Source: Planctomycetota bacterium (lineage in GTDB: Bacteria > Planctomycetota > J058 > JAJDCP01). From it: DNA of 64,000 nt. This document shows, one piece after another, positions 30,092 through 37,900 of the stretch. The stretch covers positions 186,001 through 250,000 of the forward strand of contig JAJDCP010000011.1 in assembly GCA_029260765.1 (NCBI GenBank), in the 5' to 3' direction. How positions within the stretch are numbered: position 1 is the stretch's first letter; every line of letters starts with the position of its first letter. Under the pieces are notes generated by a model. It saw nothing but the letters and a program-made list of their open reading frames with translations. It made no database searches and was not told the origin of the DNA. The position numbers were made by a program, and so were the translations under genes.

Positions 30092-31755
30092 GGCCCGCTA
30101 TGCCCGAATCCAGTTCCCCTCCCAGGAGTACCCTGGCCTGTCTGTTGCTGGCCGCCCTGGCCTTTCCTGCGCTGGCGCAGGAGGCTGCAGTGATCGAGGT
30201 GGAGGTCACTTCGATCTCGGGCAACCTGGTGTTTATCGACCAGGGACGCGAGGCCGGTCTGCAAAAAGGGGACAGGGTCGTATTGCAGCCCGAGGGGGGG
30301 GAGCCCGTCGAGCTGACGGTGGCGGCAGTCTCACGCAGCAGCTCCCGCTGCGAGCCCATTGGCGCTTTGCCTGCCCGTGTCGCCATCGGCGTGCCCGGCC
30401 AGGCGTGGGTGCAAAAGACCGAGCCGGCGCCGAGTGTGGCGGTTCCCAGCGACTCTCCGACGCTCGCACCGATTCCGGCAGACACGACCCTGTGGGATCC
30501 AGACACGCCTTTGTTGGCTCCACGCCCCATCAAACGTATCCCGGCCGACGAGCGCGCCATGCGCATCTCCGGACGTTTCTACATACTCTACAACCAGACC
30601 ATCGACCTCGAAGACTCCAACCGCTACTACCAGGGCAGGGTCGGCAACGAGCTGCGCGCGGAGAATCCCTTTGGCGCCGGCGGAACCTTCCGCTACCGCA
30701 CCGAAGTCGCTTTGCGGGCCCGTCAGCTCGAGCGCGGCGACGATGACAGCGACTTCGAGTTCCGCTTCCGGCGTCTGTCCTACGCCTGGAAAAGTCCCCG
30801 GAAGGGTCCTTGGCATGTCGAGGTGGGACGTTTCGCCCAAACGACGCTCTCTGAGCTCGGCACCATCGACGGTGGGGAGCTCAGCTATCAACTGAGCGAG
30901 CGCCACCGTGTGGGCTTCAGCGCGGGCTTCCTGCCTGAGCCCTACCCCGACATGCAGACCGGTGAGGATCTGCAGCTGGCCTTCTTCTACCGCTTCGACC
31001 TCAACCGACGCCGCGACCTGTCGCTCAGCCTGGGCTTCCAGAAGACCTTCCACAAAGGACGCGAGGACCGGGACCTGTTTCTGGTCAAGGTCGAGGCCAT
31101 CCCCAACCAGCACTTCTCGCTGCACGGGACCCTGTGGGCCGACCTGTATGGCTCCGAGGACCGCATCAAGAGCCGCGGCCTCGAGCTGAGCCGGGCCGTG
31201 CTGCGCTCGACCTTCCGGCTCGATGCCGACCACGGCCTGACGCTGCGCCTGAGCTACCGGCGCTGGCCCGAGCTGCGCCGTGACGGCTTCAATCCAGCGC
31301 TCGCCGAGCAGGTCGATGACAGCGAAGTACTGACCGTCGGCGCCGACACCTGGCAAGGTGTGGGGAAGCACGTGATACTCGAGGCAGGGGCCGACTGGTG
31401 GAAGGACGACGAAGACAGCGGGTTCACCTTCCGAGGCGGCTTCACGCTGCGGGAGCTGTGGCGTGGCAATCGCATCAGCCTCTCGTTGGGAACGATCGAC
31501 GGGCGCTACCAGGAGGGCTTCACCTTCCTCGCCTCCGTCAGCCAACAGCTCGGCCCGGTGCATTGCAGACTCGGCTACGATGGCCGCTTGTTCGACGTCG
31601 ACAATGGGGAGGACGACCAGTTGCTGCACGCGCTGTTCGCGAATCTCGATTGGGCCATCATGTCCGACCTGTCCGTGTCGACGTCGGCGCGTTATTCCTT
31701 TGGGGATGACGCGGGGGGTGTGGATCTTTCGTTGTACCTGCAGAAGACCTTTTGA
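30088..31755 (+). CDS. Predicted outer-membrane beta-barrel porin of a porin–cytochrome conduit
   Basis: A 555-residue protein with a signal peptide ending PALAQ. Residues about 30-110 form a small beta domain (VIEVEVTSISGNLVFIDQGREAGLQKGDRVVLQP). From about 155 on, alternating amphipathic strands with aromatic ends (RFYILYNQTIDL, TFRYRTEVALRAR, FEFRFRRLSYAWK, FFYRFDLNRRRDLSLSLGFQKTF) continue to a C-terminal ending LSLYLQKTF. The terminal Phe is typical of barrels folded by BAM. It resembles MtrB/PioB-type porins by position and architecture, not by a motif I can name. It lies between two multihaem cytochrome genes: overlapping the upstream one and 17 bases from the downstream one. Confidence 0.8.
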   Translation: MRPAMPESSSPPRSTLACLLLAALAFPALAQEAAVIEVEVTSISGNLVFIDQGREAGLQKGDRVVLQPEGGEPVELTVAAVSRSSSRCEPIGALPARVAIGVPGQAWVQKTEPAPSVAVPSDSPTLAPIPADTTLWDPDTPLLAPRPIKRIPADERAMRISGRFYILYNQTIDLEDSNRYYQGRVGNELRAENPFGAGGTFRYRTEVALRARQLERGDDDSDFEFRFRRLSYAWKSPRKGPWHVEVGRFAQTTLSELGTIDGGELSYQLSERHRVGFSAGFLPEPYPDMQTGEDLQLAFFYRFDLNRRRDLSLSLGFQKTFHKGREDRDLFLVKVEAIPNQHFSLHGTLWADLYGSEDRIKSRGLELSRAVLRSTFRLDADHGLTLRLSYRRWPELRRDGFNPALAEQVDDSEVLTVGADTWQGVGKHVILEAGADWWKDDEDSGFTFRGGFTLRELWRGNRISLSLGTIDGRYQEGFTFLASVSQQLGPVHCRLGYDGRLFDVDNGEDDQLLHALFANLDWAIMSDLSVSTSARYSFGDDAGGVDLSLYLQKTF

Positions 31756-31772
31756 GCAGCAAGGAGCGCGCC

Positions 31773-33155
31773 ATGCAAGACTCGACGCCCGCCCCCGAAA
31801 AGCGCAGACGCGGTTCCTCGTGGAAGTTGTTCCGGCGCTACGGACCGCCGGTCATCTCCATCTGCGCGACCATGACCTTGGCCGCCTGCCTCAGCGGACC
31901 GCTTCGGGACGTGCGGCCCTACAGCTGGGACAGCGAGTTCGGTCCGGTGGTCCCCCACACCAACTTCCCCGGCGACTGCTCGCTCTGCCACGAAGGCGAA
32001 GACTGGCAGAAAGTGCGCGAGGACTTCAGCTTCGACCACGAGGCGATGACTGGGGTCGCCCTGAACGGTGCCCACGCATCCGCCCAGTGTCTGCGCTGCC
32101 ACAACGACCGGGGGCCGGTGGAGAGTTTCGCGAGACGAGGCTGCGCCGGCTGTCATGTCGACCCGCACGAAGGCGCGGTCGGCGACGACTGCAGCTTGTG
32201 CCATGGCGAGCTCAATTGGCAACCCCAGGGGCAGTTCGCCCTGCACGCCCAGACGCGCTTTCCCCTGATCGGCGCCCACACGGCCGTGGCCTGTTGGGCC
32301 TGCCACGAAGGCGCGGAGGTCGGCAACTTCGGCCAGGCGGACGCGCGCTGCGACAGCTGCCACCAGCAGGATCTCGAGCGCGCGACCCTGCCGGACCATC
32401 TGGCTCTGGGGTGGACGCGCGACTGCGAGCGTTGCCACCGCCCGACCAGCTGGGGACAGGGAGGCTTCCTGCACAACGTGTTCGCGCTCACCGGTTCCCA
32501 CGCGGCCCTCGACTGCACGGCCTGCCACGATCAAGGTATCTATCGCGGTCTGCCTCACGATTGCGCCGCCTGCCACACCGATGACTATCTCGCGACCACC
32601 GACCCGGACCATGCGGCCGAGAACTTCCCGACCAACTGTGAGCAGTGCCACAATACCTCAGGTTGGGAGGGCGCATTCTTCAGCCACGCCGGCATCACCA
32701 ACGGCTGCGTCAACTGCCACCAGGACGACTACAACAGCGCTCCGGACCACATCGCCCAGAACTTCCCGACCGACTGCGAGCAGTGCCATGTCACCACCAG
32801 CTGGGATGCGATGTTCTCCCACGCAGGCATCACCAACGGCTGCATCGCCTGCCATCAGACGGATTTCAACGGCGCGGCGGACCACGACACTCCGGGCTTC
32901 CCAACCGACTGTGAGGCGTGCCACAACACCTCGGGCTGGAGCTCGAACTTCGTGCACAGCTTCGATATCGAGAACGGCAGCGACCACGACAACCTGAGCT
33001 GCAATGATTGCCATGTGCAGCCCGGCAACCTGCAGGTTGTCGACTGCCTCAGCTGCCATGACGCAGGCGACATGCAGAGCGAACACAACGGCGTGAGCAA
33101 CTACATGTACAACTCGCCTGCCTGCGTCCAGTGCCACCCGGATGGGCACGAGTAA
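31773..33155 (+). CDS. 17-haem c-type cytochrome lipoprotein
   Basis: A 460-residue protein. I chose ATG 31773, preceded by AAGGAG; a TTG overlapping the porin stop is possible. An Arg-rich N-region and hydrophobic stretch end in lipobox TLAAC (Cys39), so it is a lipoprotein, probably on the outer membrane. I count 17 CxxCH sites. The second half has regular units NFPTxCEQCHxTxxW…FSHAGITNGCxxCHxxD, present three times, which suggests recent internal duplication. With the porin and the 26-haem protein it would complete an electron conduit to the cell surface. Location on the outer face is inferred from family parallels. Confidence 0.9.
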   Translation: MQDSTPAPEKRRRGSSWKLFRRYGPPVISICATMTLAACLSGPLRDVRPYSWDSEFGPVVPHTNFPGDCSLCHEGEDWQKVREDFSFDHEAMTGVALNGAHASAQCLRCHNDRGPVESFARRGCAGCHVDPHEGAVGDDCSLCHGELNWQPQGQFALHAQTRFPLIGAHTAVACWACHEGAEVGNFGQADARCDSCHQQDLERATLPDHLALGWTRDCERCHRPTSWGQGGFLHNVFALTGSHAALDCTACHDQGIYRGLPHDCAACHTDDYLATTDPDHAAENFPTNCEQCHNTSGWEGAFFSHAGITNGCVNCHQDDYNSAPDHIAQNFPTDCEQCHVTTSWDAMFSHAGITNGCIACHQTDFNGAADHDTPGFPTDCEACHNTSGWSSNFVHSFDIENGSDHDNLSCNDCHVQPGNLQVVDCLSCHDAGDMQSEHNGVSNYMYNSPACVQCHPDGHE

Positions 33156-33166
33156 CGCACGCAGAA

Positions 33167-33198
33167 AGCCCGCGCTCCCTTACCGGGAGCAGCGGGCT
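33167..33198. terminator. Bidirectional hairpin between the cytochrome operon and sodN
   Basis: AGCCCGCGCTCCC (33167-33179) pairs with GGGAGC-A-GCGGGCT (33185-33198), with a TTACC loop and one bulged A. It lies between two convergent genes. A-rich sequence precedes it (AGAAAGCC), which would give a short U-run for the minus-strand transcript. Good candidate for shared termination. Confidence 0.6.
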
Positions 33199-33223
33199 AG
33201 CAGCGTGAACGCAGAGGACCGAC

Positions 33224-33709
33224 TCAGTCGCCGTCGTGCTCGCCGAGCAGGTGTTTGTAGTCTTCGGCCGAGAAATAGGCCTTGGAAAAACTCTTGGCCA
33301 ACGAGCGCAGCTTCTCGCAGTGCGCGGTGTCGGTCGTCTGTTTGCACTTCATCGCGTAGACCAGCATCTCGTGCAACAGGCCCAGCTTGTGCATATAAGC
33401 TTCCTCTTCGCCTTCCTTGGGGAGCTTGAGACGCTGGGTCATGAAGTACTCAGTCACGATTTTCTGGATCTTGCTGGCGTGGTCTTCCTTGGTGTTGATC
33501 CAGCGCACCAACTGGTTGAAGTTGGGCGCATCCGAGGCCGATTGCTCTTCGATCGCGCGCATCGCCTTCTCGATGGTCTGCACATCCTCAAGGATCATCT
33601 TGATGCGCATATCGTCGGTATAGACACCGCAGGGAACCTGACAGTGGGCCAGGGCAACCGAGCTGGCGAGCAGGGTCAGCACGGCGACAGTCATCAGACG
33701 CTTGAACAT
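33224..33709 (-). CDS. sodN: Nickel superoxide dismutase with N-terminal Sec signal peptide
   Basis: A 161-residue precursor; AGGAGGAG precedes ATG 33709. The first 21 residues are a Sec signal ending VALA. Cleavage there leaves HCQVPCGVYTDDMR at the new N-terminus, the 'nickel hook' of NiSOD (consensus HCDLPCGVY). In it His1, Cys2 and Cys6 bind nickel. The mature part (140 residues) is helical and longer than the Streptomyces enzyme (117). In the classic system the SodX protease frees His1; here signal peptidase could do so on export, which would put the enzyme in the periplasm. It removes superoxide by dismutation, and it lies next to an electron-export operon. Confidence 0.9.
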   Translation of the reverse strand: MFKRLMTVAVLTLLASSVALAHCQVPCGVYTDDMRIKMILEDVQTIEKAMRAIEEQSASDAPNFNQLVRWINTKEDHASKIQKIVTEYFMTQRLKLPKEGEEEAYMHKLGLLHEMLVYAMKCKQTTDTAHCEKLRSLAKSFSKAYFSAEDYKHLLGEHDGD

Positions 33710-33828
33710 AAGGCTCCTCCTGAATGGGTTGGGATGGTAGCAGGCGGTGTCCAGTGTACCGAAAACTGGACCGCCGCAGACCGATTTTCCGTGCCAGGCG
33801 ATGCGCAGCGCAGCGCGGGCTCACAGGG

Positions 33829-34986
33829 TCAGTCCTGCCGCTTGCGCTTGCGGGAGCCCCATACGTAGAGATAGGCGCTGCCGAACACCTCGACTTGCTG
33901 GAATCCGGCCCGGAACAGATAGCGCGCCAGGTAGCGGGCGTCCTTGAGGGCCAGCGAGCGGTCACGCCGGCCGGTATACCTGCGCAAGGGCTCGAGCACC
34001 AGGCCACTGGGCGTCAGATGGCAATGGGGCAGGGCGAACAGCACGTCGCAGTGGGGCTTGAGCAGGGCCTTGAGCCCGCGAAGCACAGCGTCTCGGTCGA
34101 CGCTGCGGGACTGCAGGGCGTTGAGACACAAGAGTGCATCAAAGGCGGGCAATCCCAGACAGTCTGCCGTCTGCATGTCGGCCTGCAGCAGCACACACTG
34201 GCCGGAATCGAAACGCTGACGCGCCCGCTTCAGCGCCGGCCGGCTCAGGTCGATTCCGACAAAGCGCCAGGAATCGCGCACGGCTGCCGGCCGCTCCAGA
34301 TCGAGCAGCGCCTGCCACTCGTCGCCGTCGAACACCCCCAGGCTGAGGATGCGCGCCTCTGGTGGCAGCTCGAGGCGATCCAGAGCCGCGAGCAGCTCAC
34401 AGTAGATCTCCGGCTGTTCGAGCTTGCAGAAACCGGCATATTCGTCGCCGTGATATTTCTCTGCTGAGCTCTGCGAGGGAGGCCAGATGACCTCTTCTCC
34501 GCAGCGTTCGGCCTCGAGAGCGAAACCGCCGCCTGGCATGGGCCGCGGCCATGCCAAGCGCAGGCCACAGCGTTGACTCAACTCCACAAAGTGCCGCCAG
34601 GGACGGTGATAGAGCCCCCGCCTGCAGCCACCTGGCAACGGCAGCTCAGAGCCGAACAGCTCTTCGGGAGAGCGCGTCCAGAACCAGGCGCGAGCCCCCA
34701 GGGGGAGACGACCCGCGGCACGGAAGCAACTGAGCAGCTCGCGCAGCGGCAGCCGCGCTGCCTCAGTCTGCAACGCCCACGGCCCAGGTCCAGGGGCCTC
34801 CGGATGCCAGACCGGCCGCGGACCGGCCAAGCGCGCCTGCAACCAAGCGCGGAAGTGCGTTCCATCGAAGCTCAGGGTTGGCGCCCCTCGTCGCGCGAGA
34901 TCCGGATCGTACCGAAGTGCTTGGGGATGAAACCCGGCCAGAGGTTGTCTTTGCGGGTGTGCAGCAGCAAGCCCGGAGTCAGGCAC
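33829..34986 (-). CDS. SAM-dependent methyltransferase-like protein
   Basis: The frame is up to 385 residues. The C-terminal half is a Rossmann methyltransferase: motif I ARILSLGVFDGDEW, motif II FVGIDLSRPALKRARQRF, motif III-like LLQADMQTADCLGLPAFDALLCLNALQS, and a late strand FQQVEVFGSAYLYVW. The N-terminal part is Trp/Arg/Pro-rich and unassigned. The start is unclear: the ATG at 34986 makes a 115-base overlap with the upstream gene. No ATG lies in frame after that gene's stop; a CTG overlapping the stop (CTGA at 34872-34875), with GAGGGG upstream, is possible. Substrate unknown. Confidence 0.65.
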   Translation of the reverse strand: MPDSGLAAAHPQRQPLAGFHPQALRYDPDLARRGAPTLSFDGTHFRAWLQARLAGPRPVWHPEAPGPGPWALQTEAARLPLRELLSCFRAAGRLPLGARAWFWTRSPEELFGSELPLPGGCRRGLYHRPWRHFVELSQRCGLRLAWPRPMPGGGFALEAERCGEEVIWPPSQSSAEKYHGDEYAGFCKLEQPEIYCELLAALDRLELPPEARILSLGVFDGDEWQALLDLERPAAVRDSWRFVGIDLSRPALKRARQRFDSGQCVLLQADMQTADCLGLPAFDALLCLNALQSRSVDRDAVLRGLKALLKPHCDVLFALPHCHLTPSGLVLEPLRRYTGRRDRSLALKDARYLARYLFRAGFQQVEVFGSAYLYVWGSRKRKRQD

Positions 34987-37900
34987 AGCACCTTGGTCGC
35001 GCCGTTGTGGTCATCGTCGGTCAGGGCAAAATCGAAACCGAAGCTGAAGCCGTCCTTGGGTCCGTCGGCCGGAACAGCCACACCTGCTTCGCGGAAATAG
35101 GCGCTCGACCACGCCAACCGTACCTCGTAGACCACGCCACTGTTGTCGTCCTTGCGGGTGACGAAGAATTTGCCCTCCGCCTTGGGTTCCTCCTCCTCGT
35201 CCGGTTTTTTCTTGGGTGGCAGGGTCAAGGCCAGACTGAGCAGCTGATCATCAGAGCGGAACCAGGCGCCGCGGTTGTTCTGGGGATCGAGGGCGATCAG
35301 CAGGCAGTCGCCGATCCAGCTGTCCGCCTCGCCGTCGTAGGGCCGCAAGATGTTGTCACGCACATCGATGGTCAGATAGAAGTAGCGCTCGTCCCACCCC
35401 AGATAGAGCGTCGCGGACAGGTCTTCGGCCCCCAACCAACGGCTGCTGCCGGCCAGGCCTTGTATCGGCGTCAGATGCTCGGGACCGTTGAGCACCAGAC
35501 CTTCCTGCTCGCGCCACCAATCGGTCAGCTCGCCATCGATCTCTACCGGGCGCGGCACACGCGAGACCTTCAACACAGGCGTCTGCTCTTCGCTAGCCAG
35601 CTCGCGCGCGACCATCAGCTGAGCGAGCAGACGGTCGGAGTCTGCCGCCCCCACCCCGGGCAACTGCAAGGCGTCCGCCAGGCAGCGGATGGCTGCGCGT
35701 TCGTCGCCGAGCAAGCGGTAGCAGGACGCCAACTCTTCGAGCAAGCCTGCGTCACGCTCGGTTTCGCTCCCCTCGAGCAACTGCGCCACGCGCTCTTCAA
35801 GGCGCGCCTGATCGGGCTGCCCGAACGCAAAGCTGCCGCGGTCGGTCAGCAACACCAGCCTCGATCCAAACAAACCCATCGCCACCAGACGCCGGTCGGG
35901 AAGCCTCCCGATTTGATCGACCTCGACGCCACGGAGCTTGTCGAGCACCGTAACCCGCGCTGGACCATCGGCCGCCACGTTCGGCAGCAGCAGGTGGCTG
36001 GCCGTGGCAACCATCTGCTTATGGGAAATCCCAACCGGCACCACGTGGATCCAACGCACGAACCCGGAGTCACGGTCGCAACAATGCACCTCACCATCGA
36101 GGATCTCGCCGCGGCCGATATAGATCGACTGGCTGTCGATGCTCAGACTGCGGATGCGCTTTTCGCCCGGCGCATCCTCCCAGAGCAGGCGGCCGTCATT
36201 GCTGGCCAGCACCTGCAGGTGGGTTCCGCTGACCTGCGGCTGCAGGAGCACAGCCAACAGCTTGCCGTCCGCCGAAGGCACCATGCGATCGATCCAACGA
36301 CGCTCGACGGTCTGTTCCCAGAGCTGCTCCCCTTTCTGGTCGAAGGCGAGCACCCGGCGGCCTCCGGCCACGCAGAAGATCCGCGCGGGGCTCACACTGG
36401 GGCTGCGGCTCAACCGGTCGTTGGGGGCCGCCAGCTCGGTGTGGAAGCGCGGGCTGCCGTCTAGCGGATCGAGCCCCCAGAGAGCAGCCTCCGCCATGCG
36501 ATAGCACAGCAGCATGCCCGCGAACACGGGCTGTTCCTCGTGCAACAGTCCCGTCTGTTCGCGTTGCCACAGCGGCACACCGGTCTGGCCATCGAGCGCC
36601 CACAGGCGCTCGTCCCGCGTACCGACGAACACCCGCCCCTCGTGAAGGGTCAGAGCAGACAGCTTGACCTCCGGCGCGAAACCCGTTTCGAAGTGCGTAA
36701 CGAGTTGGGGAATCGGGAACCGCCAGCGCAGACGTCCGCTCTCCAAGGCGCGCAGCTCGACCGCCCCCTGGGTGAACAGGGCCACCGCACTGTCTCCCAC
36801 GACGCACAGGGCTCCGGGCTCGATCGCGCGCTGCCAGAGCAGGTCTCCACTCTGCAGCCGACGCACGAACAGCATCCGCTCCGTTTGGATGGGAAGCACC
36901 CCTGCGCGCGCTTCCAGAATACGCCCGCTACTCACGCCCAGGTCGGAGCCTGTGCGCCAGATCGGCAAAGCCGGCAGCGGCAGCTCGGCTTCTCCCGCCG
37001 CAGCGATCGCCGCGCGCATCTCTGCCGCAAAAGCAGCGACAGGTTGGCGGCGGTCGCCCACCAGGTCGTTGGGGTGCTCTCGCAGCAAGCGCTCGAGCGT
37101 GTGCGTGGCCTCATCGATGAAGTTGCCGCGCAAGCTCGCACGCACCAAGCCCGCCAAAGCGTCCGCTCTGCGCGGTGCATCGGCGAACAGGCGCAGGAAG
37201 CGTTGCCACTCACGCGCCGCGTTGGGCCAGGCCTGGCGGATCATGTAGAATTGCGCCAAGCCGAATTGCGCGAACGCGGCCTCACGGCTGGCTGGGAAGC
37301 GCTGCACCACGCGCCGCAATCCCTCGGCACTGTCTGCCTTTTCAGCCTCGCTCAGGGCTTCGCGGGCACGCAGCGCGTACACTCGATACAGCTCTGGCTG
37401 CGTCCGCACCAGCCGCTGCAACGCCTCGGCTACCAGCGGTCCGACGGGCGCCTGCAGGCCATCGCGCAGCTCGAGCTTGCGGTCGCCGAAGCGTTCTGCC
37501 AGCTGCTGGTAGGAAGCCACGGCTGCAGCAAGCTCGCCGGCCTCTTCGTAACGCCTGGCCGCCCGCCAGAACAGCTGCACGGCACGCTGCCCGCTCGCCA
37601 ATGACCCCGCTTCGGCCAGATCGGCGCCCGCGCCCTGGCGGTTGCCGGCTTGCCAGCGTTGGTCACTGCGGGCTTCCAACACACCGACCAGATCGTCCAG
37701 CGCCAGGTCGCGTTCCGCTCCCTCCGCCCGGTTGACAGCGCCGCGCAAGAGTGCCAGGGCCTCATCGAGGCGACCATGGGCGCGCCGCAGTCCTGCCAGC
37801 CGACGCGCGCCTTCGGCGCCACGAGGAAGGCGCCGTTCCGTATCGGACAGGCTCTCAAAGGCGCAGATCCGCGTCGGCGAGACGCTGTAGAGATAGGTCC

